64,000 bases of DNA, from the NCBI GenBank assembly GCA_044371425.1, contig JBILTR010000013.1, positions 1 to 64,000 of the forward strand, given 5' to 3'. This document shows positions 45,326 to 54,656 of the stretch, piece after piece; the first letter of the stretch is position 1; the number at the start of each line of letters is the position of its first letter. Position numbers and translations under genes: made by a program. This DNA is from JBEISR01 sp044371425 (GTDB lineage Bacteria; Planctomycetota; Planctomycetia; Pirellulales; Pirellulaceae). The notes below the pieces were generated by a model that had not been told where the DNA came from, made no database searches, and saw nothing but the letters and a program-made list of their open reading frames with translations.

Positions 45326-47515
45326 GTGACCAAGAAGCTGCCGCCGGTGCGGACCATCCAAGGCTTGGTTGACGAGCGGGATCATCTCCCGAAGGTGGGT
45401 GCGTTGGGGGATGCCTGGTATCAAGAGAACCAGGGGATTCTTTGGATTTGGGACGACGACCATCGGCATTGGGTCGATTACCGTCCGAAGGGTCTGTCGC
45501 TCACTGGTGCGACTCAGCTCACCTCGCTCAAGGGAGAAGCCGGGGTGCGAGGATTGCAAGGAGAGCCGGGGATTCCGGGCCCGATGGGATTGCCCGGAAA
45601 AGACGGATTGCCCGGGAAGTCGGGCCCTGCGGGTCCTCCCGGACCTCCTGGACCGGCAGGAAAAGATGGAAAAGACGGATTGCCAGGGAAGCCGGGCCCT
45701 GCGGGTCCCGCTGGCCCTCCTGGTCCAGCGGGCAAGGACGGCAAGGATGGAAAAGAAGGGCTTCCAGGGAAGCCCGGTCCTGCAGGACTCGTTGGCCCAG
45801 CGGGCAAAGATGGACTGCCAGGTAAGCCAGGTGCTGCAGGTCCAGTTGGCCCAGCGGGCAAAGATGGACTGCCAGGTAAGCCAGGTGCTGCGGGTCCAGT
45901 TGGCCCAGCGGGCAAAGATGGGCTGCCAGGTAAGCCAGGTGCTGCGGGTCCAGTTGGCCCAGCGGGCAAAGATGGGCTGCCAGGCAAGTCTGGTCCGGTC
46001 GGTCCGATGGGACCTGCTGGTAAGGATGGCAAGGCCGGGCCAGTCGGCCCGATGGGTCCTGCGGGCAAGGATGGCAAGCCAGGTCTACCGGGTGCAGCGG
46101 GCAAAGATGGACTTCCAGGCAAGGCTGGTCCGGTCGGTCCGATGGGACCTGCTGGTAAGGATGGCAAGGCCGGGCCAGTCGGCCCGATGGGTCCTGCTGG
46201 TAAGGATGGCAAGGCCGGGCCAGTCGGCCCGATGGGTCCTGCGGGCAAGGATGGCAAGCCAGGTCTACCGGGTGCAGCGGGCAAAGATGGACTGCCAGGC
46301 AAGGCGGGTCCAGTCGGCCCGATGGGTCCTGCCGGTAAGGATGGCAAGCCAGGTCTGCCAGGTGCAGTGGGCAAAGATGGACTGCCCGGCAAGGCTGGTC
46401 CAGTCGGTCCGATGGGCCCTGCGGGCAAGGATGGCAAGCCAGGTCTGCCAGGTGCAGCGGGCAAAGATGGACTGCCCGGCAAGGCTGGTCCAGTCGGTCC
46501 GATGGGCCCTGCGGGCAAGGATGGCAAGCCAGGTCTGCCAGGTGCAGCAGGCAAAGATGGACTGCCCGGCAAGGCTGGTCCGGTCGGTCCGATGGGCCCT
46601 GCGGGTAAGGATGGCAAGCCAGGTCTGCCAGGTGCAGCGGGCAAAGATGGACTTCCTGGCAAGGCTGGTCCAGTTGGTCCGATGGGCCCTGCGGGCAAGG
46701 ATGGCAAGCCAGGTCTGCCAGGTGCAGCCGGTCCAGCGGGTAAGGACGGTAAGGCAGGTCCAGCGGGTCCAGCCGGTAAGGATGGCAAGCCAGGTCTGCC
46801 AGGTGCAGCCGGTCCAGCGGGTAAGGACGGTAAGGCAGGTCCAGCGGGTCCAGCCGGTAAGGATGGCAAGCCAGGTCTGCCAGGTCCAGCCGGTCCAGCG
46901 GGCAAGGACGGCAAGGCCGGTCCAGCGGGTCCAGCCGGTAAGGATGGCAAGCCAGGTCTGCAGGGTCCAGCGGGTCCAGCCGGTCCAGCGGGTAAGGATG
47001 GGAAGCCAGGTCCAGCGGGTCCAGCCGGTAAGGATGGCAAGCCAGGACTGCCAGGTCCAGCGGGTCCAGCGGGTAAAGACGGCAAGGCAGGTCCAGCGGG
47101 TCCCGCCGGTCCAATGGGACCTGCAGGCCCTGCGGGCGGAACGACACGCAGCGGTGCTCGCGAGATCGTGGACGGTCTGAAGTTGCCGACCGGATCCAAG
47201 CTGGATTCTGCGATTTTGCGACGTGTCGGCGACACGGTGGAGTTGTCGCTGCGTGGATTGCGGAGTGCCAAGCGACTGAATGCGGTCCTCGGAAAGATTC
47301 CGGCCGGCTTCCGTCCTTCGTTCCCCCAGAGTGTTCTGACGTCCGATGGGGACTTGCAGCCTTTGCGCGTCTCTGTCAGCGGCGGGAATGCCCCCGACTT
47401 GTCGGTGGTTCAGGGGAAGGATGGTGGTGGATTGGGCGCGACCTCGACCAGCATGGTCTGGTTGACCAATGACGAATGGCCAGCCAAGTTGCCGGGGAAA
47501 GCGGTACGCGGCTGA
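45326..47515 (+). CDS. Collagen-like protein with a phage-fibre-type N-terminus
   Basis: A 729-residue protein, with no signal peptide. The short N-domain (about 1-68) contains VGALGDAWYQENQGILWIWD and then HWVDY, a pattern like the GDAY...LWVW..W modules before collagen stretches in phage tail fibres. About 178 uninterrupted Gly-X-Y triplets follow (45533-47137), rich in GKDG and GPAG, in nested repeats: four of 54 bases, then several of about 90 bases. A C-terminal beta domain (about 605-729; ELSLRGLRSAKRLNAVLG) probably trimerises it. I chose the GTG at 45326, which has GGAG upstream; a GTG at 45323 is possible. Function is unknown; surface or capsid-like fibres are candidates. Confidence 0.85.
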   Translation: MTKKLPPVRTIQGLVDERDHLPKVGALGDAWYQENQGILWIWDDDHRHWVDYRPKGLSLTGATQLTSLKGEAGVRGLQGEPGIPGPMGLPGKDGLPGKSGPAGPPGPPGPAGKDGKDGLPGKPGPAGPAGPPGPAGKDGKDGKEGLPGKPGPAGLVGPAGKDGLPGKPGAAGPVGPAGKDGLPGKPGAAGPVGPAGKDGLPGKPGAAGPVGPAGKDGLPGKSGPVGPMGPAGKDGKAGPVGPMGPAGKDGKPGLPGAAGKDGLPGKAGPVGPMGPAGKDGKAGPVGPMGPAGKDGKAGPVGPMGPAGKDGKPGLPGAAGKDGLPGKAGPVGPMGPAGKDGKPGLPGAVGKDGLPGKAGPVGPMGPAGKDGKPGLPGAAGKDGLPGKAGPVGPMGPAGKDGKPGLPGAAGKDGLPGKAGPVGPMGPAGKDGKPGLPGAAGKDGLPGKAGPVGPMGPAGKDGKPGLPGAAGPAGKDGKAGPAGPAGKDGKPGLPGAAGPAGKDGKAGPAGPAGKDGKPGLPGPAGPAGKDGKAGPAGPAGKDGKPGLQGPAGPAGPAGKDGKPGPAGPAGKDGKPGLPGPAGPAGKDGKAGPAGPAGPMGPAGPAGGTTRSGAREIVDGLKLPTGSKLDSAILRRVGDTVELSLRGLRSAKRLNAVLGKIPAGFRPSFPQSVLTSDGDLQPLRVSVSGGNAPDLSVVQGKDGGGLGATSTSMVWLTNDEWPAKLPGKAVRG

Positions 47516-47550
47516 TCGCTTGATTCCATCGTGATGCGGATTCGATAAGC

Positions 47551-47584
47551 GAGGGGGCGGGAGAAATCCTGCCCCCTCTTCGTT
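47551..47584 (+). terminator. Terminator-like hairpin after the collagen-like gene
   Basis: GAGGGGGCGGGA pairs with TCCTGCCCCCTC (one G-T pair) around GAAA, 36 bases after the stop, with a short TTCGTT tract. Confidence 0.6.
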
Positions 47585-47712
47585 GAATGGCTACGCGCTG
47601 TGCGATCTAAGGGAGCGGGCTGGACTGAACGCAGGTGGAAATCCGGGGGATGCATCGGACCGCCGATGAGGCGTGGCCTTTGCATCGCTTGGTCGGTGGC
47701 CTGGTCTTCGGA

Positions 47713-48261
47713 TTACCGAAGCCACCATTCGAAGATCATCAGGATGGCGATGAGGGCAGCACAGAGGCTTTTGCCGACGGCGCCGATCAGTCGGCCCCAG
47801 AACGCCGCCCAACCAACTTTCATGCTGTCTGGCAGTTTCTTTCCCTTCCAGGTTTCCCCCAATACGGCACCCAGGCCAGCCCCCAGTGCGGCTCCTGCTA
47901 GCGACGCGATGAGGCTGCCTGCCAGCGGGATGGGGACTCCGATGAAGATCCCTAGGAAGCCTCCCATCAGCGAGCCTAAGACGGCAAGGGCGGCCGACCG
48001 GCGAGAGCCTCCCAGTTTCCCGACTCCCAGGGCGCCCGTGGCAAACTCAATCACCTCCCCCAGGGCGGCAATCGCGAGGACGGCCGCTGCATTCCAGACG
48101 GGTAGGTGGATGCGCATCTGGGGATCGGGGAGCCAGGCAAGGAGAGCGGCGACCAGGACCATGACCCAGGTTCCTGGAAGTCCCAGCAGCGTGGCAGCGA
48201 TCGAACCGGTTGCCAGCAAGGTGAGGAAGATGGCTAGCAGTTGGTCCAGGGCAGGATGCAT
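47713..48261 (-). CDS. DUF456 membrane protein
   Basis: A 182-residue, very hydrophobic protein with about five membrane segments and many Gly residues (LLGLPGTWVMVLVAALLAWL, SLMGGFLGIFIGVPIPLAGS, GAALGAGLGAVLGE). This pattern matches the DUF456 family, whose function is unknown. The ATG at 48261 starts the conserved LDQLLAIFLTLLA region; the frame back to 48504 lacks support. It lies downstream of rlmN on the same strand, 297 bases away, with a terminator-like hairpin between. Confidence 0.8.
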   Translation of the reverse strand: MHPALDQLLAIFLTLLATGSIAATLLGLPGTWVMVLVAALLAWLPDPQMRIHLPVWNAAAVLAIAALGEVIEFATGALGVGKLGGSRRSAALAVLGSLMGGFLGIFIGVPIPLAGSLIASLAGAALGAGLGAVLGETWKGKKLPDSMKVGWAAFWGRLIGAVGKSLCAALIAILMIFEWWLR

Positions 48262-48504
48262 CGTCCGTTCATCTCTCGCGTTGGCGTGCCTCGTTGGCTT
48301 TAGGCTTTCCTCTCCAGGGGTGGGGTCGGAAGAGGTTAGCCGGGTGGACCATGCACCTACCGGATCCAGGCTATCCCGTCGCCTCGTCGATGGCACCCGG
48401 TGGCCAGCGACGCTCGGTAGTGCAGCTGCACAAGGATGCCAGCGCGCTGTAGGCGGTAGGCTGATCAGGGGGAAGCCAGAACAGGTTGGTCGATCAAAAG
48501 ACAT

Positions 48505-48533
48505 TCTAATGGATGTTAGAATATTGTCGTGGA
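48505..48533 (-). terminator. Weak terminator after rlmN
   Basis: On the minus strand ATTCTAA pairs with TTAGAAT around CATCCA, followed by GTCTTTT. It lies about 30 bases past the rlmN stop. The arms are AT-rich, so strength is doubtful. Confidence 0.5.
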
Positions 48534-48558
48534 TTCGATTCGCGTCGTCGGTGGTAGA

Positions 48559-49689
48559 TCAGGGGTTGGCAGGGATGCCTTGTAGGGACTCCATCTTCTG
48601 GATCAGTTGACCGCAGGCGGCCTGGACATCGGAGCCCATCGAGTAGCGGATGGTGGTGAAGATCCCCGCGTTTCGCAGGCGCGTCGCGAAGTCTCCACGG
48701 CGTGTGCGTGGGGTGGGTTGCCACTGTTGAACGAAATCGGTGGCGTTGTAGGGGATGAGATTGACCATGACGTACATCCCATCGAGGTATTGAATCAGGG
48801 CGTCGGCATCTTCGTCGGAATCGTTGACGCCATCGATCATGATGTGTTCGATCATGACGGGACCTTGATGACGGTGGGTCTTGGGTTGATTGGCGACGTA
48901 TCGAAGGGCGTCCTGGACTTCTTGCCAGGAGTAACGTCTAGACCAGGGCACCAATTTGGCTCGTTTGGCCGGTACAGCGCTGTGGAGGCTGAGCGCGACC
49001 TGGATTCCGGGAAATCGGTCGATCAGGCGGCGCATGGCATCGGGGATTCCTACCGTCGAAACGGTGATGCGTCGTTGAGGCATCTGAAAGGTTTTCAGGT
49101 CCTGCAGGAATTCGATCGCCCGGTAGAGTTCCTCTTCGTTGTGCAGTGGTTCTCCCATTCCCATGAAGACGATGTTTCGAAGCCTCCGGCCTTCCCTGCG
49201 TGTGTAGCGAGCCGCCACATGGATCTGCTCGATGATTTCCGAAGCCGTCAGATTGCGGCGCAGGCCCATGCGGGCGGTAGCGCAGAAGGGGCAACCGGCT
49301 TGACATCCGACTTGGGTGGAGACGCAGACTGCGGTGCGCGAGGGGCCGCTTCGCAGCAAGACGGTTTCCAGTTTGTGCTGGTCTTTGGTTTCGAAGACCA
49401 ACTTGACCGAGGGATCGATGGCTGAAGGCATTTCGCAGACAAGGCGCAAGGGGGCCAGGTCGAAGCACTTTGCTGCTTCGGCTGCTTCCGCATCTCCCAG
49501 TTTCGCTAGCGCCACCTCCCAGGGCTGATGCATCTGGTAGGCGGAGTAACGCATCTTCCCGATCCGTTTGGGGTCGATCTTCATTCGCTTGCGGAACCGT
49601 TCGACAGCCTCGTGGTCATCGCACGTCGGCCTTTGCGGTTCGGGCATGGGAATCGGTTCTGCGGGGATACGCGGTTCCGTGGGCGTCAT
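48559..49689 (-). CDS. rlmN: 23S rRNA (adenine-C2)-methyltransferase, radical SAM
   Basis: A 376-residue radical SAM enzyme that methylates C2 of A2503 in 23S rRNA and A37 in some tRNAs, tuning translation accuracy. The cluster cysteines are C129, C133 and C136 in GCQAGCPFC. The mechanistic cysteines are also present: C122 in VCVSTQ, seven before the first cluster cysteine, as in E. coli, and C359 in DVQAACGQL. Other motifs are FMGMGEPLHNEEE and ISTVGIPDAMRR-like. The ATG at 49689 is used; a further 121-residue open stretch upstream has no family support. It diverges from the hydrolase gene at 50028. Confidence 0.92.
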   Translation of the reverse strand: MTPTEPRIPAEPIPMPEPQRPTCDDHEAVERFRKRMKIDPKRIGKMRYSAYQMHQPWEVALAKLGDAEAAEAAKCFDLAPLRLVCEMPSAIDPSVKLVFETKDQHKLETVLLRSGPSRTAVCVSTQVGCQAGCPFCATARMGLRRNLTASEIIEQIHVAARYTRREGRRLRNIVFMGMGEPLHNEEELYRAIEFLQDLKTFQMPQRRITVSTVGIPDAMRRLIDRFPGIQVALSLHSAVPAKRAKLVPWSRRYSWQEVQDALRYVANQPKTHRHQGPVMIEHIMIDGVNDSDEDADALIQYLDGMYVMVNLIPYNATDFVQQWQPTPRTRRGDFATRLRNAGIFTTIRYSMGSDVQAACGQLIQKMESLQGIPANP

Positions 49690-49733
49690 CGAAGTAGAGC
49701 GGCTCCGGTGGGGCTTTGTGCCGTTTGCAAAGG

Positions 49734-49777
49734 GGGCCCTAGGTACCAAGGCTAGGCTTTCGACTCCCATAGGGCCC
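49734..49777. promoter_or_regulatory. Inverted repeat in a divergent promoter gap
   Basis: GGGCCCTA at 49734-49741 and its inverse TAGGGCCC at 49770-49777 lie in the 338-base gap between rlmN and the gene at 50028. It might be a regulatory site for either gene. I see nothing else there. Confidence 0.3.
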
Positions 49778-50027
49778 TGGGGCTCAGGAGTCGAATGGCC
49801 TTCATGGTAGCTGGCCTGGGGGCTGCTGCAAATCGCAGATGACCGGAGGCGTGGACCGTCAGGGGGCGACCTGTCGAATCGTCCGACCCGATGGGGTATC
49901 ATGGCCCGCGGAGTGGATGGGGTCGACCCGAGGGGTCGTTGCGATTTTTTGTGATGGGCGAAACTTGGGCATCGGTCGCCAGGTGAGTCCGGGTGCATGC
50001 CGTGGGAAGCCGCAGGGAGACGAAGCG

Positions 50028-51512
50028 ATGGAACATCGAAAATGGGCTGCATGCTTTACCGAGTTGGCTCCCTTGGTCTGCTACCTATTCCTTTTGGCGT
50101 CGATCGGCGGCGTCGTGGTTGGGGCATCGGGCGAGGTGCTGGGGGAGGAGCCATTTCTGCTGACCAAGACGCGACAGCAGAAGAGCGAGGCGGGGGTCTG
50201 GGAGCGGACGGAGCAGTCGGTCCGATGGGATCCGCGAAAGACCGCGATCATCGTGTGCGATGTCTGGGACTACCACCATTGCTTGAATGCCGTTCGACGG
50301 TTGGACCAGTTCGCCCCGAGGCTGAATGACCTTTTGACGGCTGCCAGGGAGCGAGGTGCGGTGATCATCCACGCTCCCAGCGACTGCATGGAGGCTTATG
50401 CGGAGCACCCCGCGCGGCGTCGTGCGATGGAGGTTTCCAAGGCGTCTGATCTTCCGAAGGAGATCGTTCATTGGTGCTCGAAGATTCCGTCGGAGGAGGA
50501 GGCGGTCTATCCGATCGACCAGTCGGATGGCGGGGAGGATGATGATCCGGCCGAGCACGCGCAGTGGTCGGCCAAACTGGCCTCCCTGGGGCGCAACCCT
50601 GCCCTGCCCTGGAAGATGCAGTCGCCAGCGATTCGGATCGATGGCCAGAGGGACTATCTGAGCGACAAGGGGGACGAAGTCTGGAATGTGCTTCGAGCGC
50701 GCGGGATCGAGCATGTGATGCTGACCGGGGTGCACGTCAACATGTGCGTGCTGGGGCGTCCATTCGGCCTTCGGCAGTTGGCATCGCATGGCATCGACGT
50801 GGTGCTGGTGCGAGATTTGACCGACGCGATGTACAACCCCAAACGCTGGCCCTATGTCGATCATCACACCGGGACGCGGTTGGTGATCGAGCATATCGAG
50901 CGGTATGTCTCGCCGACGATTACCAGCGACATGGTGTTGGGGGGGGAGCCATTTGAGTTCCAGGCGTTGCCTGGAGCGGCGGTATCGCAGGGGGCCGACG
51001 CGGTGGAAAAGGGATCTCAAGATCGGGTGGCCGATCGCCTGCTTCCTTCGACAAAGCAATGGCTTGTTCGGCAGTGGCCCTCTTCCTGGGAATCGATGGA
51101 TGCAGAGCCATCGTATCGCAAGACGGCTTGGTACCGACGTGCGCTTCGGCTTCCTGATCGCAGCGAGAGTCGTTCGTTGCGATTGACGGTCCGCACAGAG
51201 CCTCAGGTGCGGGTGGAGTGCTGGTGGGAGGGGAAGCCTGTGGTGTTGGAGTCGGAGGCTGGCGGGACCTGGTCGGCCTCGATCCCCGAGGGGGTGCGAG
51301 TCGATGGGGATGCGAATCTGCTGGTGCTGAAGCTGGATGGCAAGCAGCAGCAGTGGCCGACGGCGACCGAGGTGGCTCTGTCGATCGGGGCGATGCAACG
51401 CTCGCTGCACGGAGCCTGGCAGGTGCGTTTGGGGGAGGATGTTTCTTGGACCCAGATGCCGCTGCCGGCCAAGTTTGGAGCCAGCACCGATATCGTCGTC
51501 GATTTGCGATAG
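50028..51512 (+). CDS. Secreted isochorismatase-fold cysteine hydrolase with extra C-terminal domain
   Basis: A 494-residue protein. A hydrophobic N-terminus (LVCYLFLLASIGGVVVGASG, about 16-36) suggests export. An isochorismatase-like hydrolase domain covers about 65-310: the aspartate in AIIVCDVWD, the cysteine nucleophile in VHVNMCVLGRPFG, and a lysine in between. These enzymes open amides or related bonds; the substrate is not clear. About 180 residues follow with beta-rich sequence (SLRLTVRTEPQVRVECWWEG), perhaps a sugar-binding domain. GGGAGA lies before the ATG at 50028. The gene ends 25 bases before the dehydratase gene, so they are probably one operon. Confidence 0.82.
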   Translation: MEHRKWAACFTELAPLVCYLFLLASIGGVVVGASGEVLGEEPFLLTKTRQQKSEAGVWERTEQSVRWDPRKTAIIVCDVWDYHHCLNAVRRLDQFAPRLNDLLTAARERGAVIIHAPSDCMEAYAEHPARRRAMEVSKASDLPKEIVHWCSKIPSEEEAVYPIDQSDGGEDDDPAEHAQWSAKLASLGRNPALPWKMQSPAIRIDGQRDYLSDKGDEVWNVLRARGIEHVMLTGVHVNMCVLGRPFGLRQLASHGIDVVLVRDLTDAMYNPKRWPYVDHHTGTRLVIEHIERYVSPTITSDMVLGGEPFEFQALPGAAVSQGADAVEKGSQDRVADRLLPSTKQWLVRQWPSSWESMDAEPSYRKTAWYRRALRLPDRSESRSLRLTVRTEPQVRVECWWEGKPVVLESEAGGTWSASIPEGVRVDGDANLLVLKLDGKQQQWPTATEVALSIGAMQRSLHGAWQVRLGEDVSWTQMPLPAKFGASTDIVVDLR

Positions 51513-51537
51513 AGCACACTTTGCAAGGATCGATAGG

Positions 51538-53304
51538 ATGGCAGGCAACAGGCCGACCGACCCAACCCGCTCCCCAAAACCCTTGCCGCGCGATCCCTCT
51601 TCCCTGCGGTCGGCGCGTTGGTTTCAGCCCGATAGCCTGCGCGGCTTTGGCCACCGATCAAGGCTCAAGGGGATGGGCTACGACGATCTGGACTACCGAG
51701 GCCGTCCGGTGGTTGCGATTCTTAATACCTGGAGCGACCTAAACACCTGCCATTCGCATTTCCCGCAGCGCGTTCAGGAGGTCAAGCGGGGCATTCTGCA
51801 GGCAGGTGGTTTTCCGGTCGAAGTGCCGGTGCTCAGCCTCAGTGAGATGCTGATGAAGCCGACGACGATGATGTATCGCAACCTGCTTGCGATGGAGACC
51901 GAAGAGGTGCTGCGCAGTCATCCCATCGATGCGGCAGTGCTGATGGGGGGATGCGACAAGACGGTGCCCGCTTTGATCATGGGGGCGATTTCGGCCGACA
52001 TCCCTTCCATTTTTCTCCCTGCTGGCCCCATGCTCAAAGCGCACTGGCGCGACAAGACTTTGGGGAGTGGATCGGACGCATGGAAGTTTTGGGATGAGCG
52101 GCAGGCGGGGAATCTTTGTGAGAGCGACTGGTGCGAGATCGAAGATTGCATCGCCAGATCTCCCGGGACCTGCATGACGATGGGAACCGCTTCGACGATG
52201 GCCTGCATTGTCGAAGCGATGGGCTGGACTCTTCCAGGTGCGGGGAGCATCCCAGCGGTGGTCTCGGAGCATTCGAGGCTGGCGGTCCAAAGTGGCAGGA
52301 GGGCAGTGGAACTGGCATGGGAAGGATGGAAACCGTCGCAATGGCTGACCGATGCTTCGTTCCGCAACGCGGTGCGGACATGGCTGACTATCGGTGGTTC
52401 GACCAATGCCATCGTCCACCTGATCGCCATGGCGCGGCGCGCGGAAATTGCTCTGAGCATGGAGGATTTTGACCAGCTTTCTCGGACGACTCCGGTGCTG
52501 GCCGATATCCGTCCCTGCGGCCAGTTCTTGATGGAAGATTTTCATCGCGCGGGCGGCTTGATGGCGCTGCTGCAGCAACTGGAAGACCTCCTGGAGACGG
52601 CGGCGATGGGGGTGGCTGGGCATTCGCTGAGGGAGTCGATCGAGCGGGGGCGTCGAGTTGACGACCAGGTGATTCGCAGTCGCGGCAACCCAGTGTCCGA
52701 GGAAGGTGGGGTGTTTGTGCTGCGAGGCAACCTCGCCCCAGAGGGCTGTGTCACCAAGGCGCTGGGAGCCGACCCGCGACTTCGGCGGCACCGCGGACCG
52801 GCGATCGTCTTTGATTCCTATCGACAGATGCAGCAGCAGATCCACGATCCGAATCTGGAGGTGACGGCCGACCATGTGCTGGTCCTGCGATCGGCAGGGC
52901 CACTTGGGGCTCCCGGCTTTCCCGAATGGGGCATGCTGCCGATCCCTCGCAAACTGCTGCAGCAGGGAGTGCGCGACATGGTGCGGATCAGCGATGCAAG
53001 GATGAGCGGCACTAGCTATGGGACCTGCGTGCTGCATGTTTCCCCAGAATCCCACCTGGGGGGACCGCTGGCCTGCGTTCGCACCGGTGACTGGATTTCA
53101 CTGGATTTGGCCAATCGGTCGATTCAATGGGAGGTCAGCGACCAGGAAGCACAGCGGCGCAAAGAGGCGTGGCGTCCTTCCGGTCCCTCCCCCACACGCG
53201 GCTACCATCGGCTTTATGCAAATCATGTCACCCAGGCTCAGGATGGGTGCGATTTTGATTTCCTCGAAGGTCGAAGCCCTGGGGTCGAGCCCGATATCTT
53301 CTAG
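51538..53304 (+). CDS. IlvD/EDD-family sugar-acid dehydratase
   Basis: A 588-residue dehydratase, longer and different from ilvD at 1376. The N-terminus SLRSARWFQPDSLRGFGHR resembles arabinonate/xylonate/gluconate dehydratases. The cluster cysteines are C71 (NTCHSHF), C139 (MGGCDKT) and C212 (GTCMTMGTASTM). TIGGSTNAIVHLIAM is the core Ser motif. These enzymes convert sugar acids to 2-keto-3-deoxy sugar acids. A DapA-family gene, a common next step, lies convergent at 53678-54595, which supports that reading. The exact sugar is not evident. The ATG at 51538 follows the hydrolase stop by 25 bases. Confidence 0.88.
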   Translation: MAGNRPTDPTRSPKPLPRDPSSLRSARWFQPDSLRGFGHRSRLKGMGYDDLDYRGRPVVAILNTWSDLNTCHSHFPQRVQEVKRGILQAGGFPVEVPVLSLSEMLMKPTTMMYRNLLAMETEEVLRSHPIDAAVLMGGCDKTVPALIMGAISADIPSIFLPAGPMLKAHWRDKTLGSGSDAWKFWDERQAGNLCESDWCEIEDCIARSPGTCMTMGTASTMACIVEAMGWTLPGAGSIPAVVSEHSRLAVQSGRRAVELAWEGWKPSQWLTDASFRNAVRTWLTIGGSTNAIVHLIAMARRAEIALSMEDFDQLSRTTPVLADIRPCGQFLMEDFHRAGGLMALLQQLEDLLETAAMGVAGHSLRESIERGRRVDDQVIRSRGNPVSEEGGVFVLRGNLAPEGCVTKALGADPRLRRHRGPAIVFDSYRQMQQQIHDPNLEVTADHVLVLRSAGPLGAPGFPEWGMLPIPRKLLQQGVRDMVRISDARMSGTSYGTCVLHVSPESHLGGPLACVRTGDWISLDLANRSIQWEVSDQEAQRRKEAWRPSGPSPTRGYHRLYANHVTQAQDGCDFDFLEGRSPGVEPDIF

Positions 53305-53393
53305 GTCTCTCGCTCCCCTTGCCTGCTCGTGCTTGTGCTTGTCATCGAATGGACCGCTTGGTTGTGGTGTGTTCGCGGTTGGATCGGGCTTTG

Positions 53394-53626
53394 TAGGGTG
53401 TGTGAGGCCGTCGGTAGCGCGGCGGACATTCCAGGGGTGGAATCGATCGGGCACGAAGACGCTCCATACAAATGGTCACGACGGCGGAACACACCACCCC
53501 GTTCTCGATCGATCGCTTGGTTGTGGTGTGTTCGCGGTCGGATCGCGGTGGCCTGGACGTGCTGTGGCCCTGCACCGCTGCAGGGCGCCATCGGGTTTGG
53601 TGTCCCACCACCGGCTCAGACACCCT
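53394..53626. mobile_element. MITE-like element, 233 bp, second complete copy
   Basis: The left end TAGGGTGTGTGAGGCCGTCG and right end CCGGCTCAGACACCCTA form terminal inverted repeats, matching the 232-bp element at 15825. The inner hairpin here pairs GAACACACCAC with GTGGTGTGTTC, so the stem is kept although the bases differ from the other copy. Together with the flank this fills the 373-base gap 53305-53677; I see no gene. Confidence 0.65.
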
Positions 53627-53677
53627 ACGGGGATGGTCATCGAATGGATCGACGGGTTCGGATAGCAAGCGATAGGT

Positions 53678-54595
53678 TCACCGTTCATCCTGGTGCCGCA
53701 AGGCGACCGCTGCCTGGGCGACCGGCGTCCGCTGGAGCGGCTCTAGGGGGGCCAGCAGCGGCTGGATGGGGCCAGTCTTGGCGATATCCGCCTCGGCGAC
53801 GGCTTCATGCAGCACACGGATGGGGTGGATGCTGTTGCGCAGCGATTCCAGCGGTTCGAACTCTAGCCGAATCGATTCGGCTAGATCCCAATCCTGATCG
53901 TTCATTGCGGCCAGGAGGCGCATGGAGCGTCGTGGGGCGATGCAACCGCAGCCGGTGGTGAAGCCTGCCAAGCCAAAGAGTTTTCGATGGACGATCGCAG
54001 GCTGTTCGCCAATGCCGCTGACGATGGTTTCGGCAGGGACTTGTTCCAAGAGTTCCGACAGATAGGGATCGACTTCTGGTTGATCCCGGACCACCGCGTA
54101 CTTGATCCAGCTGAGCAGTCCATCGCGATGGAGCTTGCCGACCAGATCGACTGGCAGCCATCGGTCATGTTTGAGGTAGAGAACTGCAGGTTTGTTGCTG
54201 CGAGCGACCAGGTCCGTGATGCCGCGCGCGATGCCCTGGGGATCGACAATCTCTTTTTGCGGCAACAGCATCGCTGTGGGGAAGTCGAAATCGCGGAGGA
54301 TGTCGGCTTGGTCTAGCATCAGACCGTAGGAGGGGCCGACGGAGGGGACCACGAAGGTGTCGGGGCTGGTGGCCTGGGCGAGCAGTTCGAGGGCCGATGC
54401 AAACTCCGAGGGGCGGAGATGGTAGAAGACGGCGTTGCCTCCGTATAGCAGCGACCGAACACCACCAGCTTCCAGGTAGTGGATCAGCCGCCGATTCTCC
54501 GACGGGCAGATCACCCCTTGTGCGTCGCGCGCCAAAGGGGGGACGGCAATCACGCTGGTTCTAAGGTCCTCGGGGAGCATCGGGCCGGTCCGCAT
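53678..54595 (-). CDS. DapA/NanA-family aldolase or dehydratase
   Basis: A 305-residue TIM-barrel protein of the dihydrodipicolinate synthase superfamily. The substrate loop is YGGNAVFYHL (about 51-60), the tyrosine lies in AVLYLKHD and the Schiff-base lysine in SWIKYAVVRD. Members include DapA, N-acetylneuraminate lyase and 2-keto-3-deoxy sugar-acid enzymes. Because it faces the sugar-acid dehydratase, action on a keto-deoxy acid is likely but inferred. The ATG at 54595 has GGAAAGGAAG just upstream; a longer frame to 54772 would run through a 13-bp tandem repeat and is rejected. Confidence 0.85.
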   Translation of the reverse strand: MRTGPMLPEDLRTSVIAVPPLARDAQGVICPSENRRLIHYLEAGGVRSLLYGGNAVFYHLRPSEFASALELLAQATSPDTFVVPSVGPSYGLMLDQADILRDFDFPTAMLLPQKEIVDPQGIARGITDLVARSNKPAVLYLKHDRWLPVDLVGKLHRDGLLSWIKYAVVRDQPEVDPYLSELLEQVPAETIVSGIGEQPAIVHRKLFGLAGFTTGCGCIAPRRSMRLLAAMNDQDWDLAESIRLEFEPLESLRNSIHPIRVLHEAVAEADIAKTGPIQPLLAPLEPLQRTPVAQAAVALRHQDER

Positions 54596-54656
54596 GATCT
54601 TCCTTTCCTGATGTTTGGGTTCGGAGGCTTGGGCATCGAGTGTCGGCGCGTCGTCT

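Noticed and set aside
45514..47271. Long minus-strand frames of over 500 codons opposite the collagen-like gene
   Set aside because: Gly-X-Y coding is GC-rich and gives open complementary frames rich in Pro; the plus strand has the ribosome site and folded end domains.
48505..48560. tRNA-like piece (GATTCGATTC with a hairpin beside it)
   Set aside because: No acceptor stem, D arm or complete T arm could be formed; the hairpin is better read as a terminator of rlmN.
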